Shown here piece after piece: positions 22,911-34,115 of a stretch of DNA of 64,000 nt (positions within the stretch are counted from its first letter, which is position 1; the number at the start of each line of letters is the position of its first letter). The notes beneath the pieces are model-generated. The model did no database searches, was not told the DNA's origin, and worked only from the letters and a program-made list of their open reading frames with translations. The position numbers were made by a program, and so were the translations under genes. This DNA comes from Craterostigma plantagineum (Eukaryota > Streptophyta > Magnoliopsida > Lamiales > Linderniaceae). The DNA lies in the NCBI GenBank assembly GCA_027422505.1, contig JAPQWV010000005.1, forward strand, positions 17,192,501 to 17,256,500. The letters are read 5' to 3'.

Positions 22911-23118
22911 CACATTGACGAGCCGGCTTACAAGGAGCTCATACAGGAGTTCCTGTCCACCTTCTCCCACGATGAAGTTCCGGGCGTTTAACGAGGAGCA
23001 CACGGTCGAAGTCGACGACTTTTGCCGGGCTCTTGGGGTGCCGGTCCCATATTCCGGGCGCGAAGGCCCGTTCCCGAAGAATCATTATAAGGACTATCTT
23101 CAGCGCCCGGGAGACATA
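22890..23118 (+). pseudogene. Athila extra ORF, first part
   Basis: FFHIDEPAYKELIQEFLSTF is followed after a frameshift by KFRAFNEEHTVEVDDFCRAL and NHYKDYLQRPGDI. These are typical of the extra ORF that lies between pol and the 3' LTR in Athila-like elements. The ORF is interrupted at 23118 by the TRIM, continues at 24121-24179 (LAYWADIARPGEPEFSVK), is interrupted again by Copia, and continues at about 31591. The role of this protein is unknown. Confidence 0.7.
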
Positions 23119-24120
23119 TGTAACGACCCGTCCCATACCGGGTGTCACTGTAGCATCCGTCCCTACCGGGACCTGTGGGGTTGGGCCCACCACACTCCGA
23201 CTGATAGTCTGGCCCCACTGTACCACTATTTAACCTTTCAGCGTGCTTCGTCCTCGCTCACACGCACCCTGGGCAAACTTCCCAGGGGGTCACCCATCCT
23301 AAGATTGCTTCAAGTCAAGCACGCTTAACTTCGAAGTTCTTTCGGATGGACTCCCGAAAAGGTAGGTCGACCTTGGTGATATGAGTAGTACTATCAATTC
23401 TATTATACGATTCTTAGCCTGACACGCCCATACATTGTCAGTCTCAGGATCCCCTCTCATTCGGGTGTCGGATCGGTTCGTTCATGTACCCCTTCGCCTA
23501 GAAGCCTTGCCAGGAGCCGCTCCTTGTCCGTGCACCCTGGCACCGGCGATCACTCCCCGCCCTCTTCGGCCCCGGGCGTCACATGCCCACCAGCTTCCGC
23601 CTGGTTCGTCCCCGAACCAGCACCGTACTGCGAGAGGTTGTGCTCTGATACCACCTGTAACGACCCGTCCCATACCGGGTGTCACTGTAGCATCCGTCCC
23701 TACCGGGACCTGTGGGGTTGGGCCCACCACACTCCGACTGATAGTCTGGCCCCACTGTACCACCATTTAACCTTTCAGCGTGCTTCGTCCTCGCTCACAC
23801 GCACCCTGGGCAAACTTCCCAGGGGGTCACCCATCCTAAGATTGCTTCAAGTCAAGCACGCTTAACTTCGAAGTTCTTTCGGATGGACTCCCGAAAAGGT
23901 AGGTCGACCTTGGTGATATGAGTAGTACTATCAATTCTATTATACGATTCTTAGCCTGACACGCCCATACATTGTCAGTCTCAGGATCCCCTCTCATTCG
24001 GGTGTCGGATCGGTTCGTTCATGTACCCCTACGCCTAGAAGCCTTGCCAGGAGCCGCTCCTTGTCCGTGCACCCTGGCACCGGCGATCACTCCCCGCCCT
24101 CTTCGGCCCCGGGCGTCACA
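23119..24120 (-). mobile_element. Young TRIM with 465-bp LTRs containing antisense-oriented 5S rRNA sequence
   Basis: Two 465-bp direct repeats (23119-23583 and 23656-24120) flank a 72-bp internal region. On the minus strand the LTR starts TGTGACGCCCGG and ends GGGTCGTTACA, followed by the primer site GGTGGTATCAGAGC (complement of 23642-23655). That sets the element on the minus strand. Each LTR holds a 5S rRNA block (about 23285-23340 and 23822-23877; on the minus strand AGTTAAGCGTGCTT and TAGGATGGGTGACC). I see only two differences between the LTRs. Perfect duplication ACATA (23114-23118 and 24121-24125). The LTRs are unrelated to the 239-bp Cassandra LTRs outside the 5S part. Confidence 0.92.
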
Positions 24121-24179
24121 ACATACTTGCCTACTGGGCCGACATTGCACGACCAGGCGAGCCAGAATTCAGCGTGAAG
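24121..24179 (+). pseudogene. Athila extra ORF, short middle segment
   Basis: A short stretch between the TRIM and the Copia LTR encodes LAYWADIARPGEPEFSVK. It continues the segment ending RPGDI before 23119 and precedes the segment starting in frame after the Copia at about 31591. Confidence 0.7.
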
Positions 24180-26203
24180 TGTTGGGAATCCCCGAGGGTC
24201 CCTGGACCCACGTTCCTAGAACGGCGGAATTTTAAAATTTTATGGGGTTTCCCGCCTATCCAAGATCGCTCGGCTACAAACACGAGAACGTATTGACATA
24301 AAGAGATAAAGGATCAGCCATGATACCTTGTTGAAATCTCTTGACGATGGCTAGCTTCGAAACCTTCGAATCCCCGAGGCGTAGTGCCCCTCTCCTACGC
24401 TAAAAGCACACGAACGGAAAGCCTTCTTTGTGCAAGATCATCACGCCGGCACCTTACTAATGTCGCAGCTGTTCTTGCATGTGCGGCTAGGCCAAGAACG
24501 AACTGCTGCTGGCCCCGAGAGAGAGAGTGCGAGAGAGAAAGTGGTGAGAGGAGAAAACTCTTTGTTTTTTCTCTTTTGCTTGTATTTCGAAAATTTAGCT
24601 TCCACTCACTTTAGGATCTCGAAAATCCTTCTTTATACCTCTTAGGATTAGCCAAAAATAGGTTAAGGTGGGTGGAGAAAAATCCGCAAACCTTCCCTTT
24701 TACCAAGTCTTCGTTTTACCAAGTAATGAATTCAAAATTTAAACTTTATATTTAATTAATTAAATATCCAATACCTTAATTAATTAAAATATCATATTTA
24801 GTATATTTTAAATATATAATATCCAATATAAATATATTTAATAATTTTAAAAATTTTATCTAGAAAACAATTCGAAACTTATATATATCCGATATACATT
24901 ATTTAATTCCAAATTAAACAATATTATTCCTCTAAGAAAATAACAAAAATCTAAATCTAATTTAAATCATATACTAAATATTCAATATCAAATATTTTAT
25001 TTCAAAAATATATCGTGAGGTGAAAAGACCATTTTACCCCTCACTAGTCAAACTTAGTATTTTCGGCCAATCAAGGTTTTGGCCAAGCCCCAAACCCTAT
25101 TGTCACAATCTAGGACCTAGCCTTGTCTCTCTCTCTGATGACGACGTTGTATCGGTTGCCCTTTTGAAGCCCGACTCTCTTGGTTCGTCTCAACCGGCCC
25201 AGGAGGTATCTAGGAGTTCGGTATTCACCTAGCCAGCCCCGTGGTACCGAACAGATCCCAAGTTGAGTACGAATTTGATCTAATCATAATACATGAACTG
25301 ACTGTAGATTTACGTCATACGTATAAACCCTTTACGTTTGTCCCGGTCGAGTGAAAGTCACGCATAGTCAAACTTACAGAACTCGACTCTATGTCGTTTA
25401 TGTCGGTGAAAGTTCTGAAACTGCACTTCACGACTATCGTGAGTCAGTTATATGCTCTGGCCAGAGACTTGGATAACTTCCCGCATATTAAACTTGCCAT
25501 AGGACGTTAACCTCTAATTTAATCGAGACCGTAAATCCCGCTCCGCGGTTCAACCGTCAATCAAAAGTCAAGACCGCATTTCGCCGCTGACCCATGCCAC
25601 CGGCAAGATGGGCCTAGCAAGCTAGTGACAAGTCAAGACCTCAAGATCAACCCCAAGTTAACCCTTTCGGTCTAAGGTTCACGCATACTACTAGAATCAA
25701 TCGATCGATCAAGGACAATCCAAGCGTGTGATCGTTCGATTACGAGTCAGTGTCCAAATACAGATAATTCCCTGATTCATCTTGTATCATTGTCATGGGC
25801 TTCCACTTCCCAAGTGAACGGTTGGCACAACCATATTGGACCCATCGACAAACAAGTCGTACGTGTCATTCCAGTCACCCTACTGGAGACTTAGACTTGT
25901 GGACTATTTTAATACTGCAGTATCCCAGCTTACTGGTGCCCCTCTCTGTCCCCACAGAATCAGTAACTGAACTGTCAATATTTGGATTTTATTAATTTGT
26001 CTTATCCACCCAGACTGCAAGGTGAAATCTTTCGACTAATTAATAATTTTCCTTTTAATTTATTAATCCAATAATTAATTAATGATGAATAAAGTCATTC
26101 CATTAATAGAAGTAATCAAATTACATCACTAAACACTACAAAACTAGCAAATCGCCATCGTACTCCCAGTCCTCGTACGGCATCTAGGGCATATACCTCA
26201 ACA
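24180..26203 (-). repeat. Left LTR (3' LTR) of the minus-strand Copia
   Basis: A 2024-bp LTR, TGTTGGGAATCCC at 24180 to ACCTCAACA at 26203 in plus orientation. It contains a very A/T-rich segment (about 24720-25010). It is collinear with 29743-31590 but retains about 170 bp near 25890-26070 that are deleted in the right copy. Confidence 0.9.
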
Positions 26204-28121
26204 ATCTCCCACTTGCACTAATGCGACGTGTTATCATATCTTAACTCCATTCTATCGAGGTGTCGATTGAGTACTGCCTGTGGTAGTGGCTTCGTGAACG
26301 GGTCCGCTGCATTCTCTACAGAGGCGATTTTCTGCATGGCTATTGATCCATTTTCAACAAACCCACGCAGCACGTGGTATTTTCTCTCTATGTGTTTGGA
26401 TTTACTGTGAGCACGTGGTTCCTTAGCTTGTGCAATAGCCCCGCTGTTATCGCACCACAATGGCAGCGGGCGATCCACGATGCTAGGTACCACCTGTAGT
26501 TCCTCCAGAAACTTGCGTATCCAAACACCCTCTTTGGCAGCTTCTGAAGCTGCGATATACTCTGCCTCAGTGGTGGAATCTGCAGTCGTTGCTTTGCTTG
26601 GAACTTTTCCAAGACACTGCCCTACCATTGAGCGTAAAGACAAAACCCGAAGTAGACTTTCGGTCATCCACATCTGATTGGAAGTCCGAATCTGTATATC
26701 TATCTACTTCCAATTCTCCTGGGCCATAAATAAGTATCAAGTCCTTAGTCCGTCTAAGGTACTTCAGAAATGTCTTTACTGCCGCCCAATGTTCCTTACC
26801 AGGGTTAGCCTGAAACCTACTCAATACGCCCACAGCGTACGCTATGTCTGGTCGTGTGCAAAGCATCGCGTACATCAGGCTACCCACAGCTGAAGCATAG
26901 GGGACTCCACTCATCTCTTGTCTTTGTATCTCATTCTGAGGAGACATAGCCTCTGAGAGATGAATCCCATGCCTCATAGGTAGGGGGAGAAGTCGTCCGT
27001 GAACGTTACGAAGTAACGGCAATTACCTCGGGCCGTTACTTTAAATGGTCCGCATACGTCAGTGTGGATCAAACCCAACACTTCCGTGGCCCTAGTGAAA
27101 GTCCCTGTGAAGGGCGACTTGGTCATTTTCCCTAAGATGCAAGACTGACAGGTAGAAATCGGGCCTGTTCGCACTATGCTAATCAGACTGTCCTTTCCAT
27201 CTGCTCAATTTTCGCTTCTGCTGCGTGACCTAGTCGTAAGTGCCACATGTATCGATCGTTCGACCCAGTCGATGATTTGGTGATTGCATTTACAGTTTTA
27301 ACATTGTCTTTTAAGTTGACGTAATATAAACCATTTATTAACGTCGCACTTCCAACATTTTCATTTCTAAAATAAATATGGCAAACATTATCAATGAATC
27401 GAAATTCATAACCCAGTCTGCTCAAAACAGGAATCGAAATAATATTTTTAAGCCCCTTGGGCAAAACCAAAACGTCAGAAAGTTCTAAACAATGTAATGA
27501 CGATAAGACTAAGGTCTTCGATCCCATGTGTGTAGCTGGTACACTATGTCCACTACCTACGTTGATCAAGACCTCGCCAGCTCGAAGCCTCCTACTTCGT
27601 TCTAGACCTTGGTTCAAATCACAAATGTGGGAACTAGCCCCTGAGTCAAGTATCCACGAAGTAGAATACACAGAACAATTAGCTTCAAAAACTAATTGTT
27701 TTCCTGAGGCGTCAGACGCCTCCAGCTTCGGACATTCACGCTTCCAATGGCCCAGCTGCTGGCAAAGGAGGCACTTATCCGTGGGCTTTGCGCCCGACCT
27801 TTCGGCCTTGGTGGTCTTCATCTTCTTGTCGACTCTACCCTTGGTCACGCCTGTCTTGTTCGACTTCTTCTTCGATCCCTTGGACGTAGAAGTCGCAACA
27901 AGCATGTAGACGTGCACCTTCGCTGAATCTTCAACTCACTTATCGTGGAGTACAATCTCCTCATTAGTGGATTCAGTTGTTGGCAATTTGGGCTCCTTAA
28001 TATCCAAGACATAATCCAGTTTTGCTAATTTGAGGACGATCCTCAAATTTCTGAGCCAGTCTACATAGTTCGGTCCCACCAAATAATGTTTCTCCACGAG
28101 TGTAATTAATGGGTTTGTCAT
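26204..28121 (-). pseudogene. Copia gag-pol remnant: gag, protease, integrase start, RNase H
   Basis: On the minus strand, a gag start (MTNPLITLVEKHYL, from 28121) is interrupted. A zinc knuckle CLLCQQLGHWKREC lies near 27755-27795, and protease WILDSGASSHIC near 27640-27675. The GAG-pre-integrase and HHCC region has WHLRLGHAAEAK and CQSCILGKM. The integrase core begins (HTDVCGPFKV, TFTDDF) but at about 26985-27000 it joins out of frame to the RT C-terminus (PMRHGIHLSEAMSP). RNase H follows (STTEAEYIAASEA, PLWCDNSGAIAQA), ending near 26218. RT and half of integrase are deleted, so the copy is non-autonomous. Confidence 0.85.
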
Positions 28122-29742
28122 TGTAACTAATAGAGAAGAAAATAAAGCGCAGAAAATAAACAGATAGTTAGGATTTGTAGTGTTTAATCAGACTAAATTA
28201 GGACTTTAAATTTTTTTCTGACTCCCACTATTTTTCTCGAAACCCTTTCTCCCGCTAGGCACTTTGGAAACCTTGTCGAGTGGTTTCATAGTGGCGTTGA
28301 GTTCCCCGCACTACTACAAACTAGCCTCAACTTAACAGCTTATTGGCTCGTTTGGTTCGCCGAGGTCGTGCCCCGCACGTTTCTGTCACACAGAAGATTC
28401 AACGTCTTCGTCTCAGCCAGGGTCCCTCAGCCGTAACTCGGACCATATTAGGAATGACTGTCCAAGTGAAACCTATCAACGTCCTGCTCACCTTCCACTT
28501 TTCCGTGAACTTCATCCCCCGTAGGATAACTCTTTATTTGAGGGTGAAGAGTGGTCGGTGAGCGGTAATTTATAATTGCATCCAAACCCGTTCACGCAAA
28601 GGCGAGGGTTTTGGTGCCGTAACTCGGTCAACCGCAACTGTACCCCTAAGTCGCAACATTTTTGGACTTGATAGAAGACAGGAGCCTAGCCCCTTTACTC
28701 ACTTGATATTAAAGGTCTAACCTCGGGAGAATTCTCACAGTTTTAACACGAGCACATTATGCACATTATCACGTTCGAAACCAACACGCACATAATGGAG
28801 TTTAATAGTAAACCTAGTTTCAACCTATTAAAGTAAATGTGAAAGATCGGGGATATTTCTAGTTCTATCCTAATTGTACAAAACAATAAGACTCTACGTC
28901 TTCGGGCTTTGCTCGAACGGACGCCTCGGCTACCAGCTCGTTCGTTCGGGTTCCTCTCGGTCGACACTCGTACGGCCGTCATAACATAACTACAATAGCC
29001 TATGACGGGGAATCTATCCCTAATAAAACCGTCCGTCTTATCTAATAAAAAAAACTGTAAAGTACAACCCGGGGGGGATCTTGTCACCCTTAACATATCA
29101 CTGGCAAAACCCAGAACATAATCCCCAATCAATCACCACGTTTATTCAAATAACATGCATCACGACAAATTTAACACATTTCCGAGCCAAAATCGAATTT
29201 TGGCTTTTAAATGGTCCGGGCCTAGCCCAATGTATATCGAATTTTGGCCATGCGAGCTGCCAGCCTCGTGCCGCGCGCACCATGCGCAAGCCCCGATCCG
29301 CGTGCGCTCTTAGCCTAGCACAGCTCGCATACACGCGCATGGTCATACCTACTTTTCGCGCATCCACGCGCGGCTTTCCCGAGCACTGCGTGCACCCATG
29401 TGTGCAGCCCGTGCCTCTTGTGCCGCATGCCCCGCGGCGGTCAGCCCTATGTGCCGCGGTACGCCCGCGGCCAGCCCGACTTGAGTCGCGCACCCCGCGC
29501 GCCTTGCGCGCCGGCTGCCCGTGTGTCGTGCGCACCATGTGCACGGCTTGGAGCAGGTCCCATGCTGCGTGCAGCCCCGCCCTGAGTCGTGCTTCGCATG
29601 CGACTCGACGCAGCCCCGCTCGCCCCGAGCGCGGGCTGCCCGGGCGCCGTGTGCGCCATGCGCACGGCTAAGGCTTTCGGGTTTTTCGTGGCCTTTTGTC
29701 ATAGTTCCGTGACTTTAACCGAGCCTATGGCTCTGATAGCAC
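28122..29742 (-). other. Leader region of the minus-strand Copia
   Basis: About 1.6 kb lies between the gag start and the primer-binding site next to the right LTR. No convincing gene is present. The part at about 29240-29690 is strongly G/C-rich and full of GCGC and CACG motifs, giving long chance ORFs on both strands (Arg/Ala/Pro/His-rich). The rest is ordinary composition. The primer site is the complement of GGCTCTGATAGCACT at 29729-29743. Confidence 0.6.
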
Positions 29743-31590
29743 TGTTGGGAATCCCCGAGGGTCCCTGGATCCACGTTCCTAGAACGGCGGAATTTTAAAA
29801 TTTTACGGGGTTTCCCGCCTATCCAAGATCACTCGACTACAAACACCAGAACGTATTGACATACAGAGATAAAGGATCAGCCATGATACCTTGTTGAAAT
29901 CTCTTGACGATGGCTAGCTTCGAATCCCCGAGGCGTAATGCCCTTCTCCTTCGCCAAAAGCACACAAACGGGAAGCCTTCTTTGCGCAAGATCATCACGC
30001 CGACACCTTACTAACGTCGCAGCTGTTCTTGCATGTGCGGCTAGGCCAAGAACGAACTGCTTGCTGCCCCCGAGAGAGAGAGTGCGAGAGAGAAAGTGGT
30101 GAGAGGAGAAAACTCTTTGTTTTTTTCTCTTTTGCTTGTATTTCGAAAATTTAGTTTCCACTCACTTTAGGATCTCGAAAATCCTTCTTTATACCTCTTA
30201 GGATTAGCCGAAAATAGGTTAAGGTGGGTGGAGAAAAATCCTCAAACCTTCCCTTTTACCAAGTCTTCGTTTTACCAAGTAATGAATTCAAAATTTAAAC
30301 TTTATATTTAATTAATTAATTATCCAATACCTTAACTAACTAAAATATCATATTTAGTATATTTTAAATATATAATATCCAATATAAATATATTTAATAA
30401 TTTTTGAAATTTTATCTAAAAAAAAATTCGAAACATGTATATATATCCGATATACATTATTTAATTCCAAATTAAACAATATTATTCATCTAAGAAAATA
30501 ATAAAAAGCTAAATCTAATTTAAATCATATACTAAATTTTCAATATCAAATATTTTATTTCAAAAATATATCGTGAGGTGAAAAGACCATTTTACCCCTC
30601 ACTAGTCAAACTTAGTATTTTCGGCCAATCAAGGTTTTGGCCAAGCCCCAAACCCTAACGTCACAATCTAGGACATAGCCTTGTCTCTCTCTCTGATGAC
30701 GACGTTGTATCGGTTGCCCTTTTTAAGCCCGACTCTCTTGGTTCGTCTCAACCGGCCCAGGAGGTATCTAGGAGTTCGGTATTCAACTAGCCAGCCCCGT
30801 GGTACCGAACAGATCCCAAGTTGAGTACGAATTTGATCTAATCATAATCCATGAACCGACTGTAGATTTTCGCCATACGTATAAACCCTTTACGTTTGTC
30901 CCGGTCGAGTGAAAGTCACGCATAGTCAAACTTACAGAACTCGACTCGATGTCGTTTATGTCGGTGAAAGTTCTGAAACTGCACTTCACGACTATCGTGA
31001 GTCAGTTATATGCTGTGGCCAGAGACTTGGATAACTTCCCGCATATTAAACTGTCCATAGGACGTTAACCTCTAATTTAATCGAGACCGTAAATCCCGCT
31101 CCACGGTTCAACCGGCAATCACATCAAAAAGTCAAGACCGCATTTCGTCGCTGACCCATGCCACCGGCAAGACGGGCATAGCAAACTAGTGTCAAGTCAA
31201 GACCTCAAGATCAACCTCAAGTAACCCTTTCGGTCTAAGGTTCACGCATACTACTACAACCAATCGATCGATCAAGGACAATCCAACCGTGTGATCGTTC
31301 GATTACGAGTCAGTGTCCAAATACAGATAATTCCCTGATTCATCTTGTATCATTGTCATGGGCTCCCATTTCCCAAGTGAACGGTTGGCACAACCATATT
31401 GGACCCATCGACAAACAAGTCGTACGTGTCATTCCAGTCACCCTACTGGAGACTTAGACTTGTGAACTAATTAATTATGAATAAAGTCATTCCATTAATA
31501 GAAGTAATCAAATTACATCACTAAACACTACAAAATTAGAAAATTGCCCTCGTACTCCCAGTCCTCGTACGGCATCTAGGGCATATACCA
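29743..31590 (-). repeat. Right LTR (5' LTR) of the minus-strand Copia
   Basis: Starts TGTTGGGAATCCC at 29743 and ends near GGGCATATACC at 31590. It lacks the terminal TCAACA found in the left LTR and about 170 bp near 31465. The very high similarity elsewhere indicates a fairly recent insertion into the Athila-like extra ORF. Confidence 0.88.
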
Positions 31591-32453
31591 GAAGACCTCG
31601 AAGGCATCTTCGCTCAGGAGCCCAGGGCTGTGCTACATCCACCTCCTCCTGACGACGTCGCTCACACCGAGGGGCTACACGCACGGTGCCATCAAGCTCC
31701 GTGACCTTTTCTACTTAGCCAAGATGCAGCGTGGTGAAGAAGTCCATTTGGGATGGCCCTGGCCCCACGCCTTCAGTACTCAGGCGGAAACAAGGAGCCG
31801 TGGGAAGATCGCCGTCGGGGGCATTCGTCACCAAGGTTGTCCAAGGACTAGAACTTTGGCCAGAAAACCCACCAGAGATGGAGGTCGTCGGTGGGCGCAA
31901 CCCCCTAAATGAGGAGATGCTCGTAAAGATTAAGATGCTCGTGAAGGCGCCCGTTTGGACTCGCGCAAACAAGGTGTACGTCTGGCACGAGATGTATCGT
32001 GGCCAGACGGACCACAGCGACGTCCCTGCTGACTAGCTATACCTCGAGGGTCCCTACCCGGTGGACACAGACACAATCGGCGGCCACTGCTCATCCGGCT
32101 ATCACGAGGGCGAGTCGTCCCGCGTCGTCAAATACGCATCGACAGCGGAGCTCGACGCACTGCGCCAGGAGATGATGCGCCTGAACCACGAGGCGCTGCG
32201 ACGTAACGAAGAGACACGACGCCTTAACGAAGAGACTCGGCGTCGAAAGGAAGAGTGCGAGCGACGGAACGAGGAAGCCCACCGTCGGTACCGTGAGGAG
32301 CAGCAGTGCTATGACGGGCCCTTCGAGACATGGACGCGGCGATTAAGCTTACACAAAGCTCGCTGGCGCACCTTCGCCCGAGGACACCCTCCCCGCCAAC
32401 CCCTTAGTGATATTTTCTTTTCTTTCTTTTCTTTAGACATTTCTTTTGTTTGA
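31591..32453 (+). pseudogene. Athila extra ORF, last part with coiled coil
   Basis: This continues the extra ORF after the Copia insertion, starting KASSLRSPGLCYIHLLL and GAIKLRDLFYLAKMQRGEE. After frame changes it ends in a segment (32061-32453) with heptad-like Arg/Glu/Asn repeats such as RLNEETRRRKEECERRNEEA, which should form a coiled coil. There is a stop near 32034. The protein is of unknown function, and no transmembrane segment is evident. Confidence 0.65.
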
Positions 32454-34115
32454 TTAGTCATTTGTTTCTATTTTTATTTTGTTTATGACTATGATGCTTA
32501 CGACTATGTCTATAATTATTATCTATGCCTATTCTTCTTGTACGTTTAATTTTTCCTTTAAGTTTGGCCAGGATATGAATCACGAGTCACGATACTACGA
32601 CCTTCACGCGTTCAGTCACGGCCACGTCAATTATTCGTCAGGGAATTCCCGTTCTTTTTAACCTTCTTTTCCCTTTCTTTCATTCATTTTTACGTTGAGG
32701 ACAACGTAGGTCTTAAGTGTGGGGAGGGGAGATTAGGTTGAGAATTTACGTGAAAATTTTTTTTATGACGCGTCCGTGAGCTATTAATTTCGTTGGAAAG
32801 GATTGATTTATTGAAATCGGGCATGATTGTTTGCGTTTATCTCGAGTTGGTTTGCATTTTATGAAATTTTGTGAGCGATTAGGATATGCATGATTGATTG
32901 AATCGTGTCTGCTTGGATAGACATAATGCTACTTTGAAGGATTCATACACATAACCCGTTTATGTTGCGAGAGTTTGAGCCTGACGAGCATATGCTCATT
33001 TTTCTTGGTTGTGTGATGTGACTAGTTCATATCTCTCTAGAACTTGCCTTTCTGATATGTGTTGAAACTGTTTCTGGTGCGTTTGTATGGAAATGACGAG
33101 GGCATTAGGAAATAAGCCCATGACCAAATTCCCAACCACGACTAATCCCTTTAGTTAGCCACTTTGAGCCTGGGCCTATTCGTTTCTCACCTCGTAAATT
33201 ATAAAAGCCGCTAACCAGAATAAGCCTTCAGATATCATCCGAACCTGAGTTGATTAGAATAGAGCAGATGTCGAACTTGAGGGTTATTGCTTTAATGTCT
33301 GATTTAATGTTCTTCTCTGTTATTCGGTGAAGTGACCCGATCCTACTTGACCGTTTTCTGAAATGGCCCGATCCCTTGCATAAAGCCTACCCATATAAAC
33401 CTTTTGCAAGATATAGGTGTTGGTAATAAGTATCCCTAGGTACACGGCATTCGCTGTGACGAAGTATTCTTTGCGACAAAAAGCCAAACCTTGATGTTTA
33501 GGGAAGAAGGGCAGTGCACAAAATCAGATCGTAACTAAGGTGAAAGGGCAGAAAATGAAAGGAAACTGAGTTGAGAGGGTCGGGCAGAAAAGTCTAGGAT
33601 TTCAGAGCGAGAATGTTGAGTCTTATGTTAGGACATGTGACAGTCAGTTTGATCATGCTATATTCTTTGAGTTTTCACTTATGTGTCTAGCTTTAGGATT
33701 ACGTGTGTCAGTGTCTATGCTTGTCACCTCATTATTATTTGACCCCGTTTCGACCCGAAAATGACCCTCAGATTTACGCTTGCCACCTTATGTAGAAGAT
33801 ATGCGATTAACTTGCAAGCCTATGGTAGGGGTTGGACTAGCGCACGGTTTGAGCGATTCACTGATATACTAGCCTATACACTGAGTGATTTGAGCGAATC
33901 CTTGTGAGGTATGAGTTTTGATTAGTAATGCTAAGGAAGTTCAGGTTGATAGGTGCCGATCATTAGTGTACTGTTCATGATCGTTTGCTTGATTCCATTT
34001 TGTGCTTTCCATCTATGATGATAAGTAGCGAACAATTATGCCATCATCTTGATTTGATGCCTTTTCTGACTTTTAATTTAGTTGAGGACAAGCAAATGCT
34101 TAAGTGTGGGAGGTT
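32454..34115 (+). other. 3' non-coding region of the Athila-like element with two PPT-like motifs
   Basis: No gene is visible in this 1.66-kb stretch. The real polypurine tract lies at its end (CTTAAGTGTGGGAGGTT, about 34099-34115), directly before the 3' LTR. A second copy of the same context (GTTGAGGACAA ... CTTAAGTGTGGGGAGGGG) occurs about 1.39 kb upstream, at about 32694-32729. A single TCACGGCC arm lies near 32614. Confidence 0.7.

Larger units (their letters stand above)
24180..31590 (-). mobile_element. Deleted minus-strand Copia retrotransposon
   Basis: LTRs at 24180-26203 and 29743-about 31590 share long near-identical sequence. Genes read on the minus strand: gag at 28121 downward, protease and integrase 27917-27000, then RNase H 26950-26218. 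Integrase C-terminus and nearly all of RT are missing. A PPT (complement of ATCTCCCACTTGCA, 26204-26217) abuts the left LTR and a primer site (complement of GGCTCTGATAGCA) abuts the right one. The left flank is TGAAG (24175-24179). On the right the last few LTR bases are lost and GAAG follows, so the duplication is only partly preserved. The gag start (LVGPNYVDWLRNLRIVL) suggests a Tork/Bianca-like clade. Confidence 0.88.

Noticed and set aside
29081..29712. Several long ORFs on both strands, Ala/Arg/Pro-rich
   Set aside because: They lie in a G/C-rich Copia leader where stop codons are rare by composition, with no recognisable domain and overlapping frames on both strands.
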